DNA of 64,000 bases from Ceriagrion tenellum (lineage: Eukaryota > Arthropoda > Insecta > Odonata > Coenagrionidae). The stretch spans positions 82,877,696-82,941,695 of the forward strand of contig OY720643.1 in assembly GCA_963169105.1 (NCBI GenBank), given 5' to 3'. Of this stretch, positions 53,388-63,943 are shown in pieces. Under the pieces are notes generated by a model. That model had not been told where the DNA came from and searched no databases. It worked only from the letters and a program-made list of their open reading frames with translations. The stretch's first letter is position 1. Each line of letters starts with the position of its first letter. A program made the position numbers and the translations under genes.

Positions 53388-53795
53388 GTGAAGAAGGGGC
53401 TGGTGAAGAGCTTGATATGGAGCGTAGCGGTGTATGGGGCAGAAACGTGGACCCTCAGAACGGAGGACGAGAATAGGCTGCAGGCATTTGACATGTGGAT
53501 GTACAGAAGGATTGAGAAGGTGAGGTGGACTGGCAGGGAGACTAAAGAGGAAGTGCTTGAGATGGTGGGCGAGGGAAGGAAACTTCTTAATGAAATTCGA
53601 GGTCGGCAGAGTAGGTGGCTGGAGGATGTAATAAGGGGCGACGGGTTGCTCAAGAATGTGATAGAGGGAAGGATTTTGGGCAAGCGGGGAAAGGAAAGAA
53701 AGAGAATGGGTTTCGTGGACAGGATGAAGAAGGGTAGATCGTATGCTGAGACGAAAAAGGATATACTAGAGCGAGATAGGCCGCTGAAGGCGTAG
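53388..53795 (+). CDS. RTE-type LINE C-terminal fragment (second RTE lineage)
   Basis: 135 open codons: GLVKSLIWSVAVYGAETWTL, RLQAFDMWMYRRIEKVRWTG, RETKEEVLEMVGEGRKLLNE, IRGRQSRWLEDVIRGDGLLK and VIEGRILGKRGKERKRMGF. This is the canonical end of RTE/BovB-type polyproteins after the RT. It is the best preserved RTE end here and differs from copies 1-4, so another subfamily is involved. The true element continues upstream in broken form (from ~53300). No RT catalytic motif remains. Confidence 0.85.
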   Translation: MKKGLVKSLIWSVAVYGAETWTLRTEDENRLQAFDMWMYRRIEKVRWTGRETKEEVLEMVGEGRKLLNEIRGRQSRWLEDVIRGDGLLKNVIEGRILGKRGKERKRMGFVDRMKKGRSYAETKKDILERDRPLKA

Positions 53796-54131
53796 AAAAC
53801 CCGAACGAGAGTCTTCGACATTCAATAAAACCTACTTTAATCGGAAGAATACTAAAAAAAATATTTTTGTTTAGTATGTTGACTTCCAGTAGTAGTTCTT
53901 CCAGTTGACTATGCAAATTAGTAAGTGTTTAATACCCTATCACCTCTCCCCACTGTTCGCGTCCCTCTTCCCTCAGATAACTCTCCATCCAAATACCATT
54001 TAGAAGCTCTTCATTTTTTTAGTCATCTTAATTTATATACTCCACTTTCTTTCTTGCGAGATATCGTAGAACAGCATAATGAGTAATGAAGCTCAAATGA
54101 TTTCGTACTGTCTACTAATATTTTTTCAACC

Positions 54132-54178
54132 TCTTGCTACACGTGTTTCGACTGACTAGCAGTCATCATCAGGCAAGA
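54132..54178 (-). ncRNA. Hammerhead ribozyme, PLE P2 terminal repeat
   Basis: Best hammerhead in the window. Minus strand: stem I TCTTGC/GCAAGA (6 bp), core CTGATGA, one extra T, stem II GACTG/CAGTC (5 bp, loop CTAGT), GAA, stem III ACAC/GTGT (no loop), A at the cleavage position. All pairing is Watson-Crick. Confidence 0.85.
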
Positions 54179-54326
54179 CTAATTCAACATAAACAGATAC
54201 TAGCTTATATAATAGGTGAAACACCATATATACGTCACACTGGGAATAGATAGAAGGAAAAGTGGGAGAAAATGGAAAGGGGGGGGGGGTGTGAGGGGAG
54301 AGGGTGGTTTGTTGGAGGAGGTAAAG

Positions 54327-54824
54327 TTATTTTTCAATGGTGTCAAAAATAGGAGAATGACAAAAAAATTCGTTTTTATTTAATAAGTTCATTTTATTTC
54401 GTTTCCTTTTGACTATTTCCCACTGTTCCGAAACATCTAAACGGTGTCCTTTATCCAGGGAACGGAGGATTTTCACATTAAATGTGGAGTAGTGGGATTC
54501 TTCCATTAGATATTTGGCGAAATAATACTTGGGATTGCTGTTCACCAAACACCTTTTGTGTTCCGACACCCTGGTTAAAAAATTTCTCCCAGTTTGACCG
54601 ACATAAACACTACCACATGTGTCACACTTAAGTTCATAAACCCCCGATTTTCGCAGGGGGTCAAAATGATCTTTGGCATTATTGAAAATTGTTCCCAGAG
54701 TTCTTGGTGTGTAAAAACTCACTCTGTACTTGTCTTTAGGGAATGATTTAACTGCATCGTAAGACATTTTACCCAAGTAAGGCAGCTTTACCCATTTAAG
54801 TTTTTTATCTTTGACTGGTTGCAA
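54327..54824 (-). CDS. PLE P2 GIY-YIG endonuclease region
   Basis: 165 open codons. Residues 60-80 hold SGVYELKCDTCGSVYVGQTG: GVY (61-63), a C..C pair and YVG (74-76), then NFLTRVSEHKR with the conserved Arg and His, and EQWEIVKRKR with a likely catalytic Glu. The sequence before it (KLPYLGKMSYDAVKSF) is the PLE linker. It is closer to P3 and P4 than to P1. The RT portion upstream is broken. Confidence 0.85.
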   Translation of the reverse strand: MQPVKDKKLKWVKLPYLGKMSYDAVKSFPKDKYRVSFYTPRTLGTIFNNAKDHFDPLRKSGVYELKCDTCGSVYVGQTGRNFLTRVSEHKRCLVNSNPKYYFAKYLMEESHYSTFNVKILRSLDKGHRLDVSEQWEIVKRKRNKMNLLNKNEFFCHSPIFDTIEK

Positions 54825-55130
54825 TAGTGAAATGTCTTTTAATGCCCTATTATCTTATGTCTTATTTAATATTTTATTTACAAGATTTCCTTCATAACCA
54901 TTATATTTAGCGATTTGTCTAATTATATTTCATTCTTTTTCAAAATTATCCCTAGAAAGAGGGATTTTTAAAGCTCGCTGGATTATATGGTTGAACGCTG
55001 CAGTTTTATGAGACCACGGGTGGCACGAATCAAACGGTATAACGTGGTCTGTATAATAATTTGTATAAGTGAATGATGCCCACCACTGCCTACTGGAATC
55101 AAAATGACCTATTTGAATCACGTTGGAAGA

Positions 55131-56010
55131 GTTTTAAGTGTATTTTTGGAAAAAAATTATATCTTTATACTGGTGACGAGAAAACTCTCGTAAATTTCCA
55201 TGCACATTTAATAAGATTCGACTATGGTTTCAGCACGTAATGCGGTTTTCAAGGGACACACCATAGGAATCATCTTCTATATCTCCCTCCAGCCAGAAGG
55301 AAAAAAGGAGGAGGGGAGGAGTTGGTGGAGGAGAAGATAGGGGATGGATCCTTTAGAGGGGCGGGGTGGAATTGAAAGTAAAGTTCAGCAATATGTGAAT
55401 GGGAGATGGGAGGGTCAAAAGGCATGATTATTAGAGGACTGAAGGAGAGAGTGAGAATCTGTAAGCTAAAAGAGAAAACTGAGTGGCAAAAAGAACGTCA
55501 TTGCAAATATTAACAGGGCTGTTAAAATTTAAAAATTCAAATTGATGATTTCTTGAAAAATTTAATTTTCGGCTAATGTATATAATGGTGTTTTTTTCCA
55601 ATCAACCCCAACAAAATTAATTAAATTAATTAATTAAAAATTAAACATATAAATTCAAGCACCCCTTCCTCTCCTGCAACCCTGTGATCATCATCCCTTA
55701 TGACCTTTGACTCTACCGCTTCTTTTCTTCGTTCCGTCCTCCCTCAATATATTGCTTTTGTACCTTTAATATCTTCCAGCAACCCAGTATGTACCGTTTT
55801 TTATCCAGTCATCAGCCACTAACTCTCGACACATTTTTATACCACTCACACGTTCTTATAGACACATTTTAAATCACACCACTACGTGGGTAGGGTATAT
55901 TGAGTTTGTCACAGCATAAATATGACGCATTGAATGAGGCGTGGCAGGTGTAGAAAAGTATATATAAAGTAATGATCAGCATCACCTTACGAGTCAACCC
56001 TGGTTATAAA
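55131..56010. other. Unassigned stretch
   Basis: Purine-rich then AT-rich sequence with no motif recognised. Confidence 0.3.
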
Positions 56011-56011
56011 G

Positions 56012-56455
56012 ATTGAACGAAAAAAATTAACAAAATACAAAGAAAAGCAACATGCTTCGTAAAAAACTGCAACAAACGAACATAGAGTGTGACACAACTG
56101 TTAAAGGGATTAAGGTGGGAGCCCTTAGAGACTCGGAGGCTGCACGCTAGGCTTAGGCAGCTTGAGATATTCAGAACTGGTGTGTTTCAGAGCGACACAG
56201 AGAATATTATCATGACGCCTCACTACATTTCTAGGTCTGACAGATGCGATAAAATAAGAGAGATACTCTGCCGAACAGATAGGTACAAAAACTCGTTCTT
56301 TCCACGCACAATAAAAACTGAGCTCCTCCAAATACACCCTCATAGGTCGTATCACAATTTCACCTCCAAAACTTTTACATCTTTACACGGCTGGTGACTT
56401 ACCACCCCCTGCCACACACTCATGCGGCGGCTCGCGGGGTAGTATGTAGATGTAG
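56012..56455 (+). mobile_element. LINE family B 3' end, copy 5
   Basis: Starts in LTKKINKIQRKAT near 56025 (broken), then an open frame at 56089-56397 (LLKGLRWEPLETRRLHARLR, FQSDTENIIMTPHYISRSDR, CDKIREILCRTDRYKNSFFP), 3' UTR, the hairpin GCCACACACTCATGCGGCGG and a GTAGATGTAGATGA tail at 56455. It shows the uninterrupted form of the LINE B site that holds LINE A at 16.66 kb. Confidence 0.9.
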
Positions 56456-56879
56456 ATGAAAATAGCTATGCCCGTCCGTCTGTCTGTCTCTTCGCACGAT
56501 AAATGCCTTAAAAATTGTGATATCGAGCTAAAATTTGGGTCATAAGCTTCTAGAAGTCCACAGACTTCTAAAATGGGTTGGATGGGACCAAAACCACGTT
56601 TTTTTAAATAACAAAATTAAAGTTGTTTGGGGTATTTAATCTTTCTTTACTAGTTTCTTCTAGATCGGGATTAATTATATTGAAGGTGATTCTTTTAATT
56701 TGTACCTTGAACTTGTGCACTGAGTGCTGAAACCATGGTCAGTGTGTAATAGCAGTGAGTGGAAATTTAAGATAAAGTTTTATTCTCACCGTTATGGCAA
56801 TTTACGAAAGCAATGATTTATCAGTTTGGGCGTTTTTCAAGTTACGGCTTTCATTGTGTACTTCCGTCATTCATTTCTT

Positions 56880-57447
56880 TTAGGTGGCACTGGCCGTGAG
56901 GTCACCTATTCCAGTTATTACGAAAATTTGAATGTTGTATCTTTGAAGTGTATTTTGTAAAGTAAGTTGAGGAAAAAAATAGGGTTTCAGGCTATTTTAA
57001 CTGTAGTCCATCCTATAAATTTGGAGAAACAAATAGGCTTCTTTGGAGATTGCTCATATTACAGTTGAAAAACGTCAATTTGAACGAGGAATCATATTCA
57101 AGTATTTAATTAAAACTATATATACGGAGCGAAACGTCCCGGGAAAATGAATAAAATTAAAATTTAGGTACCTTATGACCTTCCTTTTTTTTAAAGGTAT
57201 TAGCAATTTTCAGCCGTAATTGAAGACAAAAGATCCCTGCAATTGGCGCTGCAGTCGGCTCTTATTACTGGATAGATGTGGCTATTGAAAATATATTCGT
57301 GGAATAATCTTTATATTTTTTTACCTTAATATTGGTTTCCGATAGGTAACCCATTTCATCAGCGAAAGCAAGATTTTATCAACTGGATAAATAAATGCGT
57401 GTACCTTAGTAATAGTCTTGATACACATAATCAAGGCCGAACCACCT
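56880..57447 (+). repeat. Dispersed repeat family T, copy 2
   Basis: It follows copy 1 (3905-4500) in order: TGTATCTTTGAAGTG, GGGTTTCAGGCT, TTGGCGCTGCAGT, CCTTAATATTGGTTTCCGAT, and the terminal hairpin CTTGATACACATAATCAAGG. Ends directly at the RTE 3' terminus. 56456-56879 is unassigned. Confidence 0.65.
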
Positions 57448-57965
57448 TCATTCATTGGGTGTTCAATCCTAAGATTCGTTGACTGCAGCCCTCAACCCCT
57501 CCCTGTCTAATTCTTGTTCCCTTACCTCCTGTTATCTCTTCCTATGTACTTTCCTCTTTATTTGGCCAATAAACTTTTTCTTGGGTCTTCCCCTTGGGAC
57601 TTTTACCTCAATTTTACCTTCAATCATGTTCTTCACAAACCTATTGTGTCTCAGGGCGTGTCCAATCCATCTGGCTCTTCTTTTCTGTATGCAGTTCCAT
57701 GTAGTTCTTTCCTCTTCTACTCTTCTGTACACTTCATCACCCTTTATTCTATCCATCCATTTTATCTTCAGCTTTCTCCTCCAGCACCGGGTTCCGAAGG
57801 CCTCAAGTCTGTTAAGGTAGGCTTTTCCATTAGTCCACGCTTCCGATCGATTGTGTGCCACACTCCACACAAATGTTTCCATATGCCGTACCGTGGTTTG
57901 TAGTCCTATCTTATTTGAGCACAGCAGTTGTCTTTTTCCCACCAACGCATTCTTAGCTTCCGAAC
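57448..57965 (-). mobile_element. RTE-type LINE 3' end, copy 4
   Basis: The minus frame 57532-57945 is open for 137 codons: GKRQLLCSNKIGLQT, FVWSVAHNRSEAWTNGKAYL, RLEAFGTRCWRRKLKIKWMD, DEVYRRVEEERTTWN, RWIGHALRHNRFVKNMIEGK and VPRGRPKKKFIGQIKRK. Then the shared 3' terminus near 57470. Best reading of this RTE subfamily. Confidence 0.85.
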
Positions 57966-59315
57966 CACGTTAAAGGAAAAGAACCACACGTAATGTGTAA
58001 GTAGAGTGGAGTTGTGTAAGTAGCGATACAATTCCAAACATTTTTACTCACGCTACTTCCAGTGAAGTCAACTTCCATGCGCACAGCCGCCTTTTAAGGA
58101 GTGGATGTCGGGAGTGAATTTATAAAGGGCAAGTCGAGGATTGCTGTAGGAAGGTAAAACCGCACGGGGAAGCTGGAAAATACTTCATCCTTAGAGTTGG
58201 GAGGGCAGATAGAAATTGAATGTGTTGGCCTTCCGGTCGCTATTAGTTGAGAGACTGCTTGGGCCGTCCTTTAAAAGCAACGGATCGGGCTGACCTTTAT
58301 CAGAGGTGAGAGTCCTCAATCAGTATCTTACTTATTTACTTAACCATTGTGATCTCAATCACTTTAATCAAATGCTATTGATCCTTATACCTGTTACAAT
58401 TTATAGTGCGCAGAACTTAGTTCTACTTCCGTTACTGGAATAAATTTCATATGAAACGTATGACAGGATCTTTGGGTACAACATTAAATTAAGTTGGGCA
58501 CATGCTCTTAAATGCGCTTAAAACGCAAAATACTTCTAAACCGTAAGTCATATGCTCTGTAAGTGTTAGGAGTGATGAGGCAAGTGCTAGGTTGCAAACG
58601 CATTTCATCGGGCTAACCTCTTCTCGGCGTACGTAAATAAATTAGAATTCATACGAGCGAGAATGCGAGATGTGCTGTTATTAGTGGTCTGCCTTGTGAA
58701 ACGAAGAGTTTTTACAGAGATTAAGCTTACGCAGGGACCTCAATATTGCTTTAGGTAACTATCTATGAAGCTTAAGTATATTTATGTATTTTTATTGCTC
58801 TTTTATAATTTTTTCAGCTATTAATGCCTGAATAGAATGTTAATTAAATTTACATGTCATTCTGTATTAATTTTCGAAACCCAGCAATATGCTGACGTAT
58901 GATAACGAGGGTGAATGCCTCTCGGTATCCTCAATTGCGTTCTTGTGTTTAATGATGTACTACTATCGACTCATCTCGCCTGTGAAGTCTCGCATTATTT
59001 CTTTCAAAAGGAATTGAATACCTTGTACTATTCATTAGATAATAGGATAAGCAATCCTAATTTGAAGTAGAGCAAGAACCTGTGCACTCCGTATTAGTAT
59101 GTTCGTCGACGTGGCGCTCGCTGTTTCCAGTTTGGCATTGGATTTTTCTCCTGACTTGAATTGCGTGGAAGGTTCTGAATTGAACAGGGACGAGTATTGC
59201 CCGCTGGGAAAGGATTCGGATTTTGAAGGTGTAGAGGTAATTTATTCGGCTTCCTGCCGAATGAACAACAAAACTAGAGCAAAGGCTGACACGGAGAGGT
59301 CCAGATGGGAATGGC
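57966..59315. other. Unassigned stretch
   Basis: No transposon or host coding signature in ~1.3 kb. Confidence 0.3.
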
Positions 59316-59317
59316 TT

Positions 59318-59398
59318 TCCTGGTTTTCTACCGCGTTGATTCAAGTCACTGGACGACAGTTTCACTGGCATTCCAACGAGCCTCTTCTGGTTTGAGGT
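59318..59398 (-). mobile_element. Decayed single-arm hammerhead element
   Basis: Text TACCGCGTTGATTCAAGTCA, GACGACAGTTTCACTGGCAT and GAGCCTCTTCTGG.TTGAGG follows the FB1/FB3/FB4 arm. The core has decayed (CAGAAGA), and no TSD was found. Confidence 0.5.
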
Positions 59399-59514
59399 AT
59401 CCTCCTAGCTGGCGTATTTGTTAAAAAAAGTCATGCATGAACTCAGTATATAACCTTGAAAACCGTCGACCGCGTCCTCTTCTACTGTGAATTTTACTGA
59501 GCGAGGTGTTCGCA

Positions 59515-60755
59515 CGAGGTATATACATTTACGAAATACCATACAAGTCATCACTAGGGTGTGTTGTACTTGGTGATTGCACACCAGGAGTGCAGCACTC
59601 ATCCCAGTCCAAAACAGAACCTTGCACGTTACCCCGTCTGCTACGCGCAAGCTGTCAGCAAAACAATGCGCGAACATGTCAGAAAGTAGGATACTGCTAC
59701 GTAGACGAGCATTCTAACGTGCAGTACAGCCAAATGCGGTATGAGCGGTTTGAAGGAAGGAATCACTGGGCGGATCCCTGAGCACCTATGTACGCTGTGC
59801 ATTTAATCTTAAAATATCGATCACTGGCAATATGATTAGTCGCTCTGAATCCACGGGTAAATGGAAGGGGGGGAGGAAATTGGGTAGGGTACAGGTGTAA
59901 AACCCGGTCGCAATTAGGTTTATCGTGTAATAATCCAAGAAGCTTGGTTTCTTTCTCTTGGCATTAGAAACCCGGACTATGATTTTTTTGAGTAAAAAGC
60001 AGCTCCAAGCCTCCCTTGTCAGAATTGCCCTTATGCATGTTAGCTGTAACCTACTCGGGCCTCCCTTAGCAAAACGACGAAAGAAACAACCTTCCGCCGG
60101 TCATCCCCCACCTCGAGGGTCGGTTGGATAGTTGGAGCCCTGCGACACCTGCCATTAACGAAAAGCCCGAATGATTCCGTTTCCATCGGGCATCACGGGG
60201 AGATATGCGTTCAGTTACGTGTCAATCAAGGGCTGTTCCTCTTAATAACATCGCCCGATTAGCATGCAATACAGTCGTAAGATAACTACTGGTAAGTATT
60301 TTTATGTTATTAATAGATATTAGTGCTCGATAATAAATCATACAGAAAACAAAATCAAGCCCGACATCTCACACAAGGAGAGTTGTTAATAATGGTGGTA
60401 AGTTACTAAGCTCAAATACTGAGTTTACTTCACCTCGTATGGTTCGGAGTTTCGTAGAATATATCTATTGCAACTATTTTGGTCCCATTATATACGTGGA
60501 AAAAATTACATTTTAAATCGGGGTATCGTGCTCGTGGCCTCATTAGTTACTTAGCGCCATTCTTTACGTTGTATAGTCAAATTAAAGCGCATAAGTGTTT
60601 GCTGAAGAAAAATTCAAAGCGCTACGTGGCCAGTTCCACCAGTCTTTAAGGTCCCATAGTTCTAACGGGTGCAATCTATAATTATTCCCAGAATATATTT
60701 AAAAATTACATTTTAAATCGGGGTATCGTGCATGTAACCTCATTAATGGCTTGAT
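59515..60755 (-). mobile_element. LINE family A3 copy, interrupted
   Basis: 3' tail and hairpin text at 59515-59580 (CACTAGGGTGTGTTGTACTT), 3' UTR to ~59790, then ~550 bp of unidentified sequence, then A3 text again at ~60340-60755 (GAATATATCTATTGCAACTA). It is strongly degraded. Confidence 0.6.
60503..60755. repeat. Local duplication, ~200-bp period
   Basis: ATTACATTTTAAATCGGGGT with ATCGTGC and CCTCATTA following occurs at ~60505 and again at ~60705. It is a tandem duplication inside the LINE A3 remnant. Confidence 0.75.
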
Positions 60756-61139
60756 TAGGATCTAATGGAATGTAATACTTTTGGGATTTTCTAAATATTG
60801 TTGACCTTAAGCACATGAGATTAAGAAGATTGGTTTTAGAATAACTTCTAAGTCTCGCATAGTTTTACCTACGGATTTTTAAGGGCAAAATTGTAGGAAT
60901 GGCGATGGAATGAAAATTTCCACTTACCATGGAAAATCGTTTTTTTTTACTGCTTTTGCTTTAACTTCCGCGTTTTACTAGTAACTGAAAATTGCCTTGA
61001 CGAGTAAAGCGTTGGAAACAATATGAAAAACTTTGATAATTTTGCTATGACTTTTAGACTGACCTGACTTGAATGTAAACGAAAAAAGGGATCAAGTTGG
61101 TTGCCCCATGTGTAGCATAGTACGTTGGGTTTGGATATC

Positions 61140-61860
61140 TCTTTAGGGCTTGCGAATTCCCTGATAGGACGTTAGATACATACATTCTTCCCATAAGTCT
61201 TTTCCGTCGCTTGAACATCCCCCTCCCCAAGCTTTCCGATTACGACAAATTTCCACACCTCCGCAGCCCCAATTAAGGGGGATTTTGGGCACTTTGCCAC
61301 CCTTCCGTCGTCGTCCTCTGTTACGCACCAAAATTCCATCCTCCTATTCACACGTTTAACCAATTCCCCGCGAGGGGTAAGGAAAAGTGAAGAGGCGGGA
61401 GAAGAGGCGATGCGAAAAAAAAGAAGCGTTAGGAGGGTGGAGAAGGGAGAATTTTAGGGGGGGAGGATGAGAGGGTGTGAGATGGAAAATTCAGCCCCTA
61501 ACCACCGACTCCCCCTTTACACATTTCAACACTCTCCTTCCCCTCTTTAAACTCTTCTGGACCACACTGAATACATCGACGCCTTCAATACGACGCAACT
61601 TCCAGAGAGTTAACCATTGGAGTATTACCTTCCTCCTCCCCCCTCGTACCTCCCCATTTAGCGGCCGGGCGCATAAATTAGCTCATTCATCCGGGAAATG
61701 GAGGAGTGTGAGTAGAGACCTTCGCGCTCCCTGGAATTATGAGTCGGAAGTCTGGAACAAGGGGGAGGGGCCGCTATGAGGGGGAAAGGGATAGTTTCCC
61801 CGAGGGCATAGGAACGATGCTGAGGAACTGAGAAGCGGTTGTGTGCGTTCACCCGCTTAT
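61140..61860. other. Purine/pyrimidine-skewed unique segment
   Basis: Alternating pyrimidine-rich and purine-rich runs (for example GGGGGGGAGGATGAGAGGG near 61457). Overlapping frames lack motifs. No gene supported. The same holds for 61860-62100. Confidence 0.3.
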
Positions 61861-62104
61861 ATGCTAGGCCGGGGAGAACAAGCCTACACTTACCTCTACC
61901 GCTGCTGTTGGTGAACGTGAGAGAGGGAGAAGGTAGGCAAGAGATGAAGGAATACCTGTGGGTTTGAGAGTTTGTTGAGCATTGAGAATGGAGTTGGGAC
62001 GAAAGGGCATTTTGGTGACGGCAGAGGGGAATTTCACGCCGAGCCTGCCCTCTAGCGAGTGGCGGTGCAGCAATGACACACAAGTCCGAGCGCCTCTCGA
62101 GGCT

Positions 62105-62700
62105 CGAATCTACATCTACATCTCTGAATACCGTGCAAGCCACCACTAGGGTGTGTGGCATGGAGTTATTCCGCACCATGTATGCAGCACTCATCCCAGT
62201 GATAATCAAGGTCGTTCGATATCGATTGTATTCTTCCTTCGATACAGGACTTTGCAACGTACATAAATCCGCCGTTAATGTGCTCATTTTTTCTCTTTTC
62301 TCCATAAGCATATTATACGTTACTCGAAATTTTTATTAATTTGGTTGTGCATTTGTATTTGAAATGACAACTTGTGCCGCACATTTTCAGATTTATTTGG
62401 GTGTGTTATGGCAGTAAGTGCTCTAATAGGACATGAATAGTGGACATGTGGTGAAAATGGTTACGGAGATATATATCGAAGGAAGAATACCATCGATATA
62501 GATCGATCTTGGTTATAATAAGAATTGCGCACCATCCCACGGCTGCTAGGCGCAGGCCAAAAGCTGTCAGGATAACAATGTGCGGTCACACCAGAAACCA
62601 GGAGAGTGTTACGCAGGCTAAAATGCTACCATGCAACACTAGTCATGATATACCTAAGTGTTTTTATTATTAATGCGATTGATGAATAGTTGCTATGTAT
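62105..62700 (-). mobile_element. LINE family A3 3' end split by element X
   Basis: Tail ACATCTACATCTCTGAATAC and hairpin GCCACCACTAGGGTGTGTGG at the left. A3 text stops at ~62200, resumes at ~62525 (AGGCCAAAAGCTGTCAGGAT) and runs to ~62700. Element X lies between. Confidence 0.75.
62201..62521. mobile_element. TIR element X, copy 2 (uninterrupted MITE)
   Basis: ~44-bp imperfect TIRs: ATAATCAAGGTCGTTCGATA and ATCGATTGTATTCTTCCTTCG at the left, inverted at the right end (CGAAGGAAGAATACCATCGA). Length about 320 bp, no ORF. TSD not resolved. Inserted in a LINE A3 3' UTR. Confidence 0.8.
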
Positions 62701-62779
62701 CAAACTTTGCAAATAGCTATCATGCCGGATATGGGGATAATTTGGGACTAAGGATAACTTACCAAGCACTCAAAAATTG

Positions 62780-62960
62780 GGATTTGTAAAATAGTTCTTG
62801 GCAAAAGCGTCGAAAAAGTCAGAAAAATCAGCTATTTCTCCCTTGTTAGGCCCAATAGAAATACGCTGCCAGTATTTGGGATCCTCATGGGGTAGGCTTT
62901 TAAACAGAGTTGGAACTCATGCAGAGAAGATCAGCTAGGTACGTAAATTGATGTCTAGTT
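62780..62960 (+). pseudogene. LINE C-terminal remnant
   Basis: The + strand reads KIGICKIVLGKSVEKVRKIS with YFSLVRPNRNTLPVFGILMG after it. This corresponds to LGF.KRVLGK..EKVRE.SYFSLVRP.LEYAASIWDP with frameshifts. Confidence 0.55.
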
Positions 62961-63129
62961 AGTTTTATTGACCTTTTGTAACAACAGGGATAGGAATCTG
63001 TTTCAAACCGTCGATTAAAAATTAAACTCAATCTTTTATGTACATTCAAAACCCGTTTATTTTATGACGTACCTATATATCCTACATACTTATTAATATC
63101 CATGGATGGATATTGATGAAGTGTAGAAA

Positions 63130-63460
63130 TGTACCAGTGTTCTCTTATGAAGATGCAGGTTAAGAGTTTCCACCAAGGTGGTGCCAGCGCTGCACCATGT
63201 ATTAGAAAAGATTCGAGGCTTTCGGAACCTGGTGCTGAAGGTGTATACCGAAGATACAGGGGACGAATAAAATAGGAAAATAAGTATGCAGAAGGGTAGA
63301 AGAGGAAAGAACTCTATGGAAAAACCATGGATTGCGGCCACCCTGAGGGCCAATGGGTTTGTGAAGAATATAAATGAAAGAAAAATAGGGGTTAACATTC
63401 CAAGGGGAAGGCCAAGGAATAAATATAGGGATATAAATGAAAGGGTCACAATGGATTTTT
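63130..63460 (+). pseudogene. RTE-type LINE C-terminal remnant
   Basis: Mixed + frames read RFEAFGTWC, VCRRVEEERTLWKNHGL, RANGFVKN and GVNIPRGRPRNKYRD. Same subfamily as the copy at 57.4-58.0 kb. Confidence 0.65.
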
Positions 63461-63614
63461 GAAGAATGTTAACAAAAAAGAAAAAAAGAAATGTAAAATA
63501 GAGGAAAAAGTCCCCAGAGGAAGACCAAAACAGGCTAGAAGTTTCAATAGTTTTAGCCTGAGCGTCGTAAAACTTTTCCGTAAGGCTCATGAGTTGACAA
63601 AACTTTGGAAGTTT

Positions 63615-63735
63615 TATGTGTAATATTTATTGGACGACCGGTTTCGTCGAATATTCGACATCATAAGTTGCTGATGATGATGTTATGACACCTGATGATG
63701 TTGACTATTCGACGAAAGTGGTCATTCAATAAATT
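63615..63735. mobile_element. PLE terminal-repeat pair (palindrome)
   Basis: Inverted arms (63625-63665 and 63690-63735) share GACGACCGGTTTCGTCGAAT-like text. Hammerhead-like cores are present but altered: CTTATGA on the minus strand at the left, and CTGATGA with a mismatched stem III on + at the right. Its right edge was used as a target by the next element. Confidence 0.6.
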
Positions 63736-63839
63736 CAACAGATTCAGGCGAGATATCGTGGAAGTTCTTCATAATGTAAGAGAAACAATTGCATTTTTCC
63801 GCAAAATTGTTTTAATGCGTACAACGCGTTAAAACAATT

Positions 63840-63908
63840 TTTGTACCTGATGTACCCTCTTTGTACCCTCTTTGTACCCTCTCTGTACCTTTTTGTACTC
63901 TCTTGTAC
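63840..63908 (+). repeat. TTTGTACCCTC-type short tandem repeat
   Basis: Five or six near copies of TTTGTACCCTC lie in the spacer of FB5, right before the hammerhead. The repeat supplies the GTAC used in stem I. Confidence 0.85.
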
Positions 63909-63943
63909 CTGATGATGGCTCTGTGAGCCGAAACGCGTTGTAC
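63905..63943 (+). ncRNA. Hammerhead ribozyme motif in FB5
   Basis: Stem I GTAC/GTAC (4 bp), core CTGATGA, one extra T, stem II GGCTC/GAGCC (5 bp, loop TGT), GAA, palindromic stem III ACGCGT, T at the cleavage position. Confidence 0.8.

Larger units (their letters stand above)
54132..55130 (-). mobile_element. Penelope-like element P2, 5'-truncated
   Basis: Sense (minus) order: RT C-terminal remnant (54930-55121, FDSCHPWSHKTAAFNHIIQR, ALKIPLSRDNFEKE), frameshift region, GIY-YIG frame (54327-54824), C-rich tract (10 Gs on + at 54281-54290) and a terminal repeat with a complete hammerhead. No inverted partner arm was found. Confidence 0.9.

Noticed and set aside
53153..53821. 222-codon minus-strand ORF
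   Set aside because: Antisense to the RTE C-terminal frame at 53388-53795.
61658..62311. 217-codon minus-strand ORF
   Set aside because: Runs from skewed unique DNA into a LINE A3 end and a MITE; no domain visible.
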